From Chloroflexota bacterium (GTDB lineage Bacteria; Chloroflexota; Dormibacteria; Dormibacterales; Dormibacteraceae), in NCBI GenBank assembly GCA_005880755.1, contig VBGV01000074.1, positions 1-28,603 of the forward strand: DNA of 28,603 nucleotides. The letters are read 5' to 3'. This document shows positions 8,304 to 15,523 of this stretch, one piece after another. Both the position numbers and the translations under genes were made by a program. The notes beneath the pieces were generated by a model. That model had not been told where the DNA came from, made no database searches, and saw only the letters and a program-made list of their open reading frames with translations. Position 1 is the first letter of the stretch, and each line of letters begins with the position of its first letter.

Positions 8304-10084
8304 ATCACCACGTCTCCGACAGTCCGGTAGTCATCCACGGCAACGTCGCGGAATCGGACCTCCAGCGACTGGACCGACCGAGTATCAACGGGAGCGTAGA
8401 TCCACCCAGACACTGTCTCGCCGGGACCGATATCGCCTGGCAAATGTGTCGATCGTGCATAGTCCGCGGCCACGCCCGCCACGATCGGTGCCGGATTCCA
8501 CTCCACCTCGTCGGACCTCGAGTTGGTCGCGGTGACGTGGATCCATGTGCCGTTTTCGAACGCGACCCTATCGACCGTGATCGCAACTCCTTGAAACGCG
8601 CCGCTTGAGCTCACGGGCACGGCACCGGCCGGAGGCACGTCCGGGCCGGTAGGCGTAGTCTCGGCGGCCACGCCCAACGCGCCAGCGACCAGGATTCCCG
8701 TCGCGGCGATTGCATACATCGCTGCCAGCGCCCGCCTGGCAAACGCCCTCGCGAGCGCCGCAGTCAAACCGATGGCCATGAGGGCTGCTATCGCGGGCAG
8801 CGCTGGGTACTCGTATCGACCTGGACCGGCAAACTGGAACGCAGCCGTCGCGGGCAGAAGCAGCGCAACCGCGAGCATCCCGGCGATGGCGGCCAGCGCA
8901 ACGAACGCAGGGCCGCCACCCACTCGCTGCCTCAGCAGCCCGGCGGCCGCGATGAGCGCGATCAAAGAACCCAACACCACGAACCCGGCCGCGTACGGAA
9001 GAGCGCCGAGGGGTTCCCCGCTCCAGTAGCTCACGACCAAGAACGCGAGGTCGAAGGGGACATAGCGGAGGTCGAACGGCATGGGAGGAATGATGGAAAG
9101 GCGGTTCGTGCGGGCCGATGGCACAGGCACGCCGTAGAGATGGAGATTGATCGCCAACCAGATACCGAGACAAAGCGCCGCCACCGCGCCGGTGAGCAGC
9201 AGCAGCACGACTCTTCGATGCGTTGACATGCCGCTCCCCGGCCACAGCACGGCGACCGCAAGGGCGGGCGCCAGGCCCAGCAGTGTCAGCTTGACGAGCA
9301 CTCCGGTTCCGAGCGCGAGGCCGAGGAACAGCGCGCGTCGCGTCGTCCATGCGCCCCCGGTCCACCTGATCGCCATGACGATCGCGGCTCCCCCGAGCAC
9401 CGCCGCGAGGGCGTCGTTGCCGACACGCGTCGCATTGAGCGCGAGACCTGGGAGCAGCGCGGCGAACAGGACCGCGAGCGCCACCACCTCGGGCCGCCCC
9501 GGTGCCAGGCGCCACGCAACGATCACCGCCATTGGTGCCAGAAGCGCGATGAGCAAGGCGTTGATGATGCGCACGACGTAGACCGCCACGACCGTGCCAC
9601 CCAAGCTGTCCGCGACCCACCACGCCGGCACCATCAACATGTAGTACCCCGGCGTTTGCGCAGATTCGTACGAAAGCTGCCATAGGTGCCTCGACATCCA
9701 GGTGGCGTTGGCGCGGGCTGACATCCCCGCAGGTGGCGGCCCCAGGTCCGTGACGTCGGGAACGGGATATGAGCCGGGAGACTCGAAACGGAAGACGCCG
9801 GTCGACTGCATGACGCGAATCGTTTCGGGGTCGACCACGGTCCGGTCCGCGACGGGGTATATGCCGTGGCTCAGCTGGATGATGAAATCGGTGTGCTGCG
9901 CTTCATCCACACGCGACCAGATCGGCTGGGTGAGCGCCATCAGCAGCGCCGGTATCAACGCGACGAAATAAGCGACGGCCAGGGGGCGCTGCCGCGCGAG
10001 CAGCAGGACCTTAGACCGACTCAGTTTCGCTGTCGATGCCGAGAATGCTGAGGAAGAAGCTTGCAAATATCGTCTGGACGCCAA
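8288..10084 (-). CDS. GT-C/DUF2142-like polytopic membrane protein, probable glycosyltransferase
   Basis: Up to 598 residues with roughly 11-12 membrane helices and a C-terminal soluble beta-rich domain of about 120 residues. After the first helix comes WSRVDEAQH. An Asp-Glu in the first outer loop is typical of GT-C enzymes and of DUF2142 proteins (PxWxxPDExxH). These use polyprenyl-phosphate sugars on the outer face of the membrane. The gene overlaps the upstream GT2 gene by up to 74 nt. TTG 10084, TTG 10066 and CTG 10024 are all possible starts; the first helix begins near residue 35 from TTG 10084. The 3' end overlaps the secreted-protein gene by 16 bp, converging. Confidence 0.75.
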   Translation of the reverse strand: MASRRYLQASSSAFSASTAKLSRSKVLLLARQRPLAVAYFVALIPALLMALTQPIWSRVDEAQHTDFIIQLSHGIYPVADRTVVDPETIRVMQSTGVFRFESPGSYPVPDVTDLGPPPAGMSARANATWMSRHLWQLSYESAQTPGYYMLMVPAWWVADSLGGTVVAVYVVRIINALLIALLAPMAVIVAWRLAPGRPEVVALAVLFAALLPGLALNATRVGNDALAAVLGGAAIVMAIRWTGGAWTTRRALFLGLALGTGVLVKLTLLGLAPALAVAVLWPGSGMSTHRRVVLLLLTGAVAALCLGIWLAINLHLYGVPVPSARTNRLSIIPPMPFDLRYVPFDLAFLVVSYWSGEPLGALPYAAGFVVLGSLIALIAAAGLLRQRVGGGPAFVALAAIAGMLAVALLLPATAAFQFAGPGRYEYPALPAIAALMAIGLTAALARAFARRALAAMYAIAATGILVAGALGVAAETTPTGPDVPPAGAVPVSSSGAFQGVAITVDRVAFENGTWIHVTATNSRSDEVEWNPAPIVAGVAADYARSTHLPGDIGPGETVSGWIYAPVDTRSVQSLEVRFRDVAVDDYRTVGDVVIQLTV

Positions 10085-11219
10085 GCGTCAGCAAGACCGC
10101 CGCCGGGATGATCTCGCGCATGGTGAGGCGCGGGTCGAGGGCGCCAAATCCGACTGCCCCCCAGCTGAGCACCGCGACGATCGTGCCCACGACCCCGAAC
10201 AGGAACATCAGCAGGCCCAGGACGAGTCCTGTCTCGAGCTGGACGTAGCGAAACATCGCGGCGTAAGACGGGTTGGGCGGATGAAATCCCATCCGCATCG
10301 CAAACACCTTCGTGAAGACCGCGAAAACGATCAGCTGGTATCCGATGAGGCAGCAGAAGCCGGCCAGCAGAAGCGTGTGGATGTCGAATCCGAACGGACC
10401 GATCCTTTTCGGTCCCGTCTCGAGCCACAAGCCGGTGACCAGACCGACCGCGAACAACGCAATCCCCGGATAGAGGAACAGCCACCGAGGGCTGAACAGC
10501 AACATGAAACGCAGGTGTCGCCAACCGTCGCGCCAGGTGCGAAGGTGCGGCGGCCGCGAGCGGCCGTCCGGCCTGAGCGTGACCGGGACCTCTGCGATCT
10601 TCATGCCCTGCAGCGAGGCCTTGATCACCATCTCGCTGGCGAACTCCATGCCGGTTGCGCGGAGTCGCAGCCTCTCGTAGGCGTCCTTCCGAAATCCACG
10701 CAACCCGCAATGCATGTCGCCGACGGGTGTGTGAAAAAACACGCGGCCGATGTACGTGAGCACCGGGTTGCCGACCCACCGGTGGGACCAGACCATCGCG
10801 CCGGCTTCGATACCACCATCGAATCGGTTGCCCATGACCAGGTCAAAGCCCTGGCGCAACTTGTCGACGAGCGGACCAATCGCGGTGAAGTCGTAGCTGT
10901 CATCCGCGTCGCCCATGATCACAAAGCTGCCGCGCGCCGCCTCGATGCCACCGATCAGGGCGCTGCCGTAGCCCCGTCGCGTGACGTCGACCACGCGCGC
11001 GCCAAGCTCCTGGGCGACCATCCTCGAGCCGTCGGTGCTGCCGTTGTCGGCGATGATGATCTCCGCCGCAAGGCCGTGCCTGGCGATCGCCTCCTGCGCT
11101 TTGCGGATGCAGGTCGCGACCGTTTCCACCTCGTTGAGACACGGCATGACGATCGAAAGCTCGACCGTGGTTTTGGGCGTGTCTTCCGTCGGCTTCCGGG
11201 GGCGCTGCGCGACGCTCAT
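10011..11219 (-). CDS. GT2 glycosyltransferase, DPM1-like, with C-terminal membrane helices
   Basis: This 402-residue protein starts at ATG 11219 (an upstream TTG adds 10 unlikely residues). The GT-A domain covers about residues 20-235. It carries LSIVMPCLNEVETV, IIADNGSTDGS, the metal-binding DADDSYD (about 104-110) and GNRFDGG. This is the style of dolichyl/polyprenyl-phosphate mannose or glucose synthases. About four membrane helices follow. It probably loads a sugar onto a polyprenyl phosphate at the inner face, for use by the overlapping GT-C-like protein encoded next. No Shine-Dalgarno is visible; TACGCT lies 8 nt upstream. Confidence 0.9.
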   Translation of the reverse strand: MSVAQRPRKPTEDTPKTTVELSIVMPCLNEVETVATCIRKAQEAIARHGLAAEIIIADNGSTDGSRMVAQELGARVVDVTRRGYGSALIGGIEAARGSFVIMGDADDSYDFTAIGPLVDKLRQGFDLVMGNRFDGGIEAGAMVWSHRWVGNPVLTYIGRVFFHTPVGDMHCGLRGFRKDAYERLRLRATGMEFASEMVIKASLQGMKIAEVPVTLRPDGRSRPPHLRTWRDGWRHLRFMLLFSPRWLFLYPGIALFAVGLVTGLWLETGPKRIGPFGFDIHTLLLAGFCCLIGYQLIVFAVFTKVFAMRMGFHPPNPSYAAMFRYVQLETGLVLGLLMFLFGVVGTIVAVLSWGAVGFGALDPRLTMREIIPAAVLLTLGVQTIFASFFLSILGIDSETESV

Positions 11220-11227
11220 GGTGGTGC

Positions 11228-11260
11228 AGCGTAACGTCGCGGCCGGCAATTGAATGCCGG
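11228..11260 (-). promoter_or_regulatory. putative promoter and operator of the GT2/GT-C operon
   Basis: Minus-strand TACGCT (11228-11233) ends 8 nt before ATG 11219. Upstream of it is the inverted repeat CCGGCA-N6-TGCCGG (11243-11260), whose middle reads TTCAAT on the minus strand, a poor -35 with 15-nt spacing. The repeat would cover the -35 area, as a repressor site would. It could also simply be a hairpin. Confidence 0.35.
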
Positions 11261-11428
11261 GAAAAGCAATGACCCCGACGGATCGCCTCTCGGGAGCGGG
11301 TACATGGCCTTGCGGCCCTGTTCCTGCCCCCTTGAACGTGTCCCTCGGGGCCAGGCGGAAATGTAAGGGCAGCAGGTCGGAGGCGCAAGTCCGAAAGTCA
11401 GTTCGCCGCCAACCGCTAAGAAGTAGCC
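11261..11428. other. non-coding spacer with several short hairpins
   Basis: No gene is supported here. Short self-complementary pieces are visible on the plus strand: GGCC-TTGC-GGCC near 11307-11316, GCCCC with GGGGC (about 11326-11351), TCGGA-N8-TCCGA (11377-11394), and an outer GGCGG/CCGCC pair (11354-11358 with 11406-11410) enclosing the last. I compared it by eye with SRP RNA, cobalamin, TPP and SAM elements and could not match any. It may be a structured RNA or only GC-rich spacer. Confidence 0.25.
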
Positions 11429-12205
11429 TCAGGCCAGCGGCTGGTAGAGGATGTTTTTGCCGCCGTCGATGACGAGGTCCTGGCCGGTGATGACGTCGTT
11501 TTCGAGGAGGGCGATCACGGCCTGGGCGACGTCGTCAGGCGACGCGATCTTGCGCACGGGGGTCGCTTTCGCAAACGCATCTTCCTGCGCGGCCGCCGCC
11601 TCGTCGCCGAAGCTTTTGCTGAACCACCTGGACGAAACGAGGCCCGGCGAGACCGAGTTGACACGTACGTCAGGGGCCAGGGCAAGCGCCAGCGCGCGCG
11701 TAAGTTGCACAACTCCGGCTTTGGAGACCGCGTAAGCGATCGACGAGCCCGACGCGCGGTGGGCGGCGATCGACGCGACGTTAACGATCGCGCCGCCCGC
11801 CTTCTTCAGCTCTGTCGCGGCGGCCCGGCAGCAGAAGAAGGTGCCTTTCAGATTGACTCCGAGGATTTCGTTCCACACCTCATCGGTGAGCGCGTCGAGG
11901 TCGGGGTGCGCGATGAAGTGGGTGGTGCCGGCGTTGTTGACGAGCACGTCGAGTCGTCGATACCGCTCCACCGTCGACGCGACCATGGCTTTGACCATCG
12001 ACTCGTCGGCGACGTCCGCGCGATATGGGATCGCCTCGCTACCCAGTGCTCGCACCTCTTCGGCCGTGGATTCGGCCTCGCCGGCTGAGCGGGAGTAGTT
12101 GATCACCACCGCCTTCGCGCCGGCCCGCGCCAGGCGTATGGAGGTCGCTCGACCGATGCCTGTGCCGCCTCCGGTGACGATCGCGACTCGGCCGGCCAGG
12201 TCCAT
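11429..12205 (-). CDS. short-chain dehydrogenase/reductase (classical SDR, FabG-like)
   Basis: A classical 258-residue SDR. It has the cofactor loop TGGGTGIG (11-18), NNAG (90-93), catalytic Ser145 in NVASIAAH, and Tyr158-x3-Lys162 in YAVSK. INYSRS after the second strand, with no acidic residue at its end, suggests NADP(H). Substrates in this family range from 3-oxoacyl-ACP to sugars and steroids, and nothing nearby fixes the choice. The ATG at 12205 is 16 bp from the divergent GlcG-like start. Minus-strand TAGGCT ends 10 nt upstream of the ATG. Confidence 0.93.
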   Translation of the reverse strand: MDLAGRVAIVTGGGTGIGRATSIRLARAGAKAVVINYSRSAGEAESTAEEVRALGSEAIPYRADVADESMVKAMVASTVERYRRLDVLVNNAGTTHFIAHPDLDALTDEVWNEILGVNLKGTFFCCRAAATELKKAGGAIVNVASIAAHRASGSSIAYAVSKAGVVQLTRALALALAPDVRVNSVSPGLVSSRWFSKSFGDEAAAAQEDAFAKATPVRKIASPDDVAQAVIALLENDVITGQDLVIDGGKNILYQPLA

Positions 12206-12221
12206 GCGAGACTAGAGCCTA
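12206..12221. promoter_or_regulatory. 16-bp divergent gap between two start codons
   Basis: Only 16 bp separate the leftward SDR ATG (12205) from the rightward GlcG-like ATG (12222). Neither has a Shine-Dalgarno. Minus-strand TAGGCT (12216-12221) can serve the SDR as a -10. On the plus strand only the weak GAGACT (12208-12213) lies 8 nt from its ATG. Each -35 region must lie inside the other gene. Confidence 0.4.
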
Positions 12222-12623
12222 ATGCCGCTGACGCTCGCCGACGCGCAAAAAGCGATCACCGGCGCGCACGCAAAAGCAGGTCAGCTCGAGATCCGTGTCA
12301 CCGCCGCGATTGTGGACGAGGGCGGGCTGCTGATCGCTCTTGGACGCATGGACGGCGCCGGTTCTCTCACGCCACAGATCGCCGAGGCAAAGGCGGTCGG
12401 CGCGGCGATGCTGCAGCGCGACGGTGCGGGACTTGCCGAGCTGGCCAAAGACCGGCCCGGATTTTTCAGCGTGGCCGACCGCCTGGTCCGTGTGCCGATC
12501 GTCCCGGGCCTGGGGTCGGTCCTGATCCGTCGCGACGGCAAGGTCGTCGGCGCGATGGGAGTCAGTGGCGGGCGGCCGGAGCAGGACATCGAATGCGCGG
12601 AGGCGGGCCTCAGCTCAATCTGA
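12222..12623 (+). CDS. GlcG/HbpS family protein (DUF336)
   Basis: A 133-residue protein of the GlcG/HbpS (DUF336) family, a small alpha/beta fold. It matches the usual layout: LTLADAQKAITGAHAKA, then VTAAIVDEGGLLIALGRMDGA, then IAEAKAVGAA and, at the end, VVGAMGVSGGRPEQDIECAEAG. Family members bind haem or small ligands (HbpS) or sit in glycolate/diol operons (GlcG). No signal peptide is present, so it is cytoplasmic. Its partner is unknown. The 3' end overlaps the convergent RNA-ligase-family gene by 14 bp. Confidence 0.9.
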   Translation: MPLTLADAQKAITGAHAKAGQLEIRVTAAIVDEGGLLIALGRMDGAGSLTPQIAEAKAVGAAMLQRDGAGLAELAKDRPGFFSVADRLVRVPIVPGLGSVLIRRDGKVVGAMGVSGGRPEQDIECAEAGLSSI

Positions 12624-13197
12624 TTCGTCGCAGCGGCTCGTACATCGAGCCGGCGCGACCCAGCCGGCTGCGATACAGGACCAGCTCGTCCGCGCGCCAC
12701 GCGTCCAGCTCGGGCGGCGCTGCAAGATCTGGGATCGGCGCGCCATCGCGAGCCCGCGCTCGAGCCAGCGTGAGGTGGGCGTTGAACCGGCGCGCCTCCG
12801 CCTCCAGGCCTGCCCTCACGCACTCTGCCTCGACCTGCGCGGCGAGTGCCGTGGCGTCTTCCGCGCCTGATGTCACGCCGAGCCAAACCACCCGTGCGAG
12901 GCGGCCTCGGTTGAACGTCCCGACCTGGCCCAGCTTCAGGTCGAATGCCTGCAGCCTCGCGTCGGCCAGCCGGCCGGCGATACCTTCGGCCAGCGAGCCC
13001 TCAACGTGGCCGAGGAACCGAACCGTCAGGTGAAGGTTTGGGGCGGGCGTCCAGCGAAATTCCGGCGCCAACGCCGCGCACCCGGACAGGTAGCGATCCA
13101 GCAGGTTCCGTTGAGCTTCAGGCAGGGGCAGCCCGAAGAACGCCCGTACCTTTAGCGGCCCGTTCTCGGTTTTTTGACCCAGTTGACCGGAGCCCAT
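12610..13197 (-). CDS. thpR: 2'-5' RNA ligase / RNA 2',3'-cyclic phosphodiesterase
   Basis: A 2H phosphoesterase of about 195 residues. Two HxTx motifs, HLTV (His56) and HLTL (His141), are in the correct order about 85 residues apart, following RAFFGLPLP, which matches the family's N-terminal strand. ThpR proteins hydrolyse 2',3'-cyclic phosphates and can join tRNA halves with a 2'-5' bond. I used ATG 13197, which overlaps the upstream gene by 46 nt; ATG 13221 is also open. The conserved fold only begins about 16 residues in, so the true start may be a rare codon further down. Confidence 0.88.
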   Translation of the reverse strand: MGSGQLGQKTENGPLKVRAFFGLPLPEAQRNLLDRYLSGCAALAPEFRWTPAPNLHLTVRFLGHVEGSLAEGIAGRLADARLQAFDLKLGQVGTFNRGRLARVVWLGVTSGAEDATALAAQVEAECVRAGLEAEARRFNAHLTLARARARDGAPIPDLAAPPELDAWRADELVLYRSRLGRAGSMYEPLRRIRLS

Positions 13198-14060
13198 GAG
13201 CTTGGCGCGCTCGGCCTCCATCCAAACTGCGAGCTCACCGAATCGATGCCGGCCGCCAGGTTGTCAACCTGGATCATGTTGACCTCGTCGGGCGTGATCG
13301 GCGGATTTGTGGAGAGCGTCTCCATCGCGATGGCAGCCGGCACCAGGAGAGGTACCGGCAGCTTGAGCTTGGCCTTCTTGATGTTGCGGGCCTTCAGGAA
13401 CCAGTCGAAGATGTTTTCGTAGGTCACGACCTCGGGGCCGCCGAGCTCGATGATGTGTCCCAGCAGCTCGGGACGGGCGATCGCCTCGACGATGCAGCGC
13501 GCTGCGTCCTCGCGGAGGATGGGCTGCATCTTCGCCTGGCCGCTGCCGGGGATGATCGCGAACGGACCAACGATGGCGCGCTCGAAGTCGTTGAGGATTC
13601 CGCCTTCCTCGGCCAGGATGAAGGAGAACCTGAGGATCAAGCCGGCCACACCGGTCTTGGCGAGCTCCTGCTCACCCATCCAGCGCGACGTGTAGTACTT
13701 GAAATGCGGGTCGAGCTTGGAGCCGATCGCGCTGACGAAGACGACGGAGCGGACGCCGGCCGCCTTGGCGGCTTCGCCGAGCATGCGCGGCCCGTCGACG
13801 TTGACGGCGAGATACGACTGCGGCCGATTCCGTCGCACGGCGATCAGGCTGATGATGTGCTCGGTGCCCTGAGCCGCCTGAGTCACGGACTGGGGGTTGA
13901 GCGCGTCCCCCACGACTACCTGCGCACCGCGGACCTTGAACGCAGCCGCTTTCATCGGGTCGCGCACCAGCACGCGCAGCTGATGGCCGCCGTCGAGGAT
14001 CTTGTGCGCCACGCCGCGGCCCACAAATCCGGTCGAACCGAGGAGGAGGATCCTAGCCAC
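13152..14060 (-). CDS. NDUFA9-like atypical SDR, NAD(P)-binding protein
   Basis: A 302-residue extended/atypical SDR starting at GTG 14060. The glycine motif is LLLGSTGFVGRGV at the N-terminus, followed by RVLVRDP and NVDGPRMLGEAAKAAGV. VVFVSAIG, then YYTSRWMGEQEL, replace the classical YxxxK pattern, as in NDUFA9/complex-I-associated and NmrA-like proteins. ILRFSFILAEEGGILNDF fits that group. In bacteria it is often a stand-alone quinone- or lipid-related oxidoreductase. TAGGAT lies 8 nt upstream of the start. Confidence 0.85.
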   Translation of the reverse strand: MARILLLGSTGFVGRGVAHKILDGGHQLRVLVRDPMKAAAFKVRGAQVVVGDALNPQSVTQAAQGTEHIISLIAVRRNRPQSYLAVNVDGPRMLGEAAKAAGVRSVVFVSAIGSKLDPHFKYYTSRWMGEQELAKTGVAGLILRFSFILAEEGGILNDFERAIVGPFAIIPGSGQAKMQPILREDAARCIVEAIARPELLGHIIELGGPEVVTYENIFDWFLKARNIKKAKLKLPVPLLVPAAIAMETLSTNPPITPDEVNMIQVDNLAAGIDSVSSQFGWRPSAPSSWAPVNWVKKPRTGR

Positions 14061-14068
14061 GGGTCAGA

Positions 14069-14074
14069 ATCCTA
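14069..14074 (-). promoter_or_regulatory. -10-like hexamer for the NDUFA9-like gene
   Basis: Minus-strand TAGGAT ends 8 nt before GTG 14060, with no Shine-Dalgarno in between. The spacing suits a leaderless message. On the plus strand, CATACT (14088-14093) lies 8 nt from the divergent GTG at 14102. Confidence 0.4.
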
Positions 14075-14101
14075 TCTGGACAGTCTGCATACTGAGGCGA
14101 A

Positions 14102-14329
14102 GTGGCAGGCGCGACATCCAACGGCTTCCTTCTCGGCGTCTTCGCCTTACTGATCGGAGTCGGGGCGATTGCGGCGGCGCTACGCCGGCGCCGACACCGG
14201 GAACTCTATGCGGAGACGTATACGGCGAGCGGCGGCATGCTTTACACCGCGGTCCAGATGGGCTGCGGCGGAGTCCTGCTCATAGCCGGAATAGGCCTCA
14301 TGGTCCTGGCCGTGATCTTCCGGCACTAG
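14102..14329 (+). CDS. small membrane protein of unknown function
   Basis: 75 residues with two membrane helices (about 9-26 and 53-72), joined by a basic loop RRRRHREL and a short polar stretch. The loop's positive charge suggests it is cytoplasmic. The GTG start has GAGG 4 nt upstream and CATACT 8 nt upstream. I recognise no family. The gene is divergent from the NDUFA9-like gene (41 bp) and ends just before a strong hairpin, which supports it being expressed. Confidence 0.6.
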   Translation: MAGATSNGFLLGVFALLIGVGAIAAALRRRRHRELYAETYTASGGMLYTAVQMGCGGVLLIAGIGLMVLAVIFRH

Positions 14330-14330
14330 T

Positions 14331-14371
14331 CCCCTCTCCCCCTTCAGGGGAGAGGGTCAGGGTGAGGGGCG
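14331..14371. terminator. G/C-rich dispersed hairpin repeat between convergent genes
   Basis: 14331-14356 is a near-perfect hairpin (CCCCTCTCCCC...CTTCA...GGGGAGAGGG), followed by GTCAGGGTGAGGGG. This is the style of a short palindromic repeat scattered through intergenic regions of many bacterial genomes. It lies exactly between the ends of two convergent genes (14329 and 14381), so it can act as a two-way terminator or mRNA 3' stabiliser. There is no T tract. Confidence 0.65.
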
Positions 14372-14380
14372 CGGACGAAG

Positions 14381-15523
14381 CTAAATAACGTTTCGCTCAT
14401 GCACCAATGAGCCCTTCGCGAACCGAGTGAATGCAAATGGGCTGATGTCGACCTCGGAGTCGTGATCCAGCAATAGCTGGGCCAGGAGCAGGGCCGCCGC
14501 CGGGGCCTGCATGAAGCCGTGGCCGCTGAACCCGGCCGCACACCAGAAGCCCTCGACCTCCGGCACCGGGCCGAGGATCGCCTGGTGATCGGGTGTCGAC
14601 TCGTAAAGGCCGGCCCACGCCGTCTTGATCCCCGCTCCTGCAAGCGCCGGCGCACGACGTGCGGCCTGCTCGAACATCTTCTCGAGGAACTCCCAGTTCA
14701 CGTCGGTGCCGTAGCCAGGGCCCTCCGCACGGTCGCTCATGCCGATCAGCACCCCGTCGCCTTCCGGGTGGAAGTAGAGCGACGTCTGGAAATCGACGGT
14801 CATCGGGCTGTGGCGCGGAACCGCCGGAAATGTCCCTGTGACGGCGATGTGGCGCCGGTATGGAAGGACAGGGATCTCCAGCCCCGCCATGCGGCCGATG
14901 GAGGACGACCACGCCCCGGCGCAGTTGAACAGCAGGCGGGTCGCCATGTCGCCGTCGGAGGTGCGCACGCCTTGCACGCGACCGTTCGCCACGTCGATTC
15001 CGATCACTTCCACGCCTTCCTTCAACCGCGCGCCCCGACGCCGCGCCGCCGATGCGTAGCCGGACGTGACGTCGGCTGGGCTGGCGATGCCGTCGGTGGG
15101 GCAGAACGTGCACCCCAGCACGTCATCCACGTTCAGGACCGGGACCATCCGCACCGCTTCTGCAGGGTCGACCCACCGCGCCTCGGTCAAGCCGGCGCGG
15201 TGCCACATCTCCATGTTGTTTCGGAAGTCCTCGACCTGCTGCGGAAGGGTGAGCACGAACAGGTAGCCGATCTGTCGAAAGTCCGCTGGATGCCCCGTCT
15301 CTCGCTCGAAGTCTGCAAACAGGCGGACCGAAAGACGCTGCAGGCGGACGTTGGCTTCCATCGAGAACTGCTGCCGCACGCCGCCGGCACACTTGCCGGT
15401 GGACTGCGAGCCCAACGTTTCGCGCTCGAGGAGGATGACGTCCACGTCGCGCTTCGCCAGCTGGTACGCAAGCGCGCAGCCCATGATGCCGCCGCCCGCG
15501 ATGACTACGTCAGCGCTTTCCAT
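14381..15523 (-). CDS. FAD-dependent oxidoreductase, DAO/sarcosine oxidase beta type
   Basis: A 380-residue flavoprotein of the D-amino acid/glycine/sarcosine oxidase superfamily. The N-terminal dinucleotide motif is VVIAGGGIMGCALAYQLA, ending with LLERE (Glu binds the adenosine ribose). The C-terminal FAD-closing segment is CAAGFSGHGFMQAPAAA. It would oxidise an amine or imino acid C-N bond, passing electrons to oxygen or a quinone. Its start overlaps the ureohydrolase stop by 14 nt, so the two are translated together. A product of amidinohydrolysis, such as an amino acid or amine, is a reasonable substrate, but that is inferred. Confidence 0.9.
   Translation of the reverse strand: MESADVVIAGGGIMGCALAYQLAKRDVDVILLERETLGSQSTGKCAGGVRQQFSMEANVRLQRLSVRLFADFERETGHPADFRQIGYLFVLTLPQQVEDFRNNMEMWHRAGLTEARWVDPAEAVRMVPVLNVDDVLGCTFCPTDGIASPADVTSGYASAARRRGARLKEGVEVIGIDVANGRVQGVRTSDGDMATRLLFNCAGAWSSSIGRMAGLEIPVLPYRRHIAVTGTFPAVPRHSPMTVDFQTSLYFHPEGDGVLIGMSDRAEGPGYGTDVNWEFLEKMFEQAARRAPALAGAGIKTAWAGLYESTPDHQAILGPVPEVEGFWCAAGFSGHGFMQAPAAALLLAQLLLDHDSEVDISPFAFTRFAKGSLVHERNVI

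Noticed and set aside
6422..8608. 728-codon open frame on the plus strand, offset from the secreted-protein frame
   Set aside because: It is a shadow of the repeat region: its 'repeats' only mirror the DNA repeats and it is Arg/Gly/Leu-rich, as GC-rich off-frames are. The true frame has a signal peptide, ordered motifs and a Shine-Dalgarno.
11261..11428. Possible SRP RNA or cobalamin riboswitch
   Set aside because: A GGAA and a GCAGC/GCAGG run look superficially similar, but the SRP tetraloop stem and its asymmetric loop do not align, and no cobalamin box is present.
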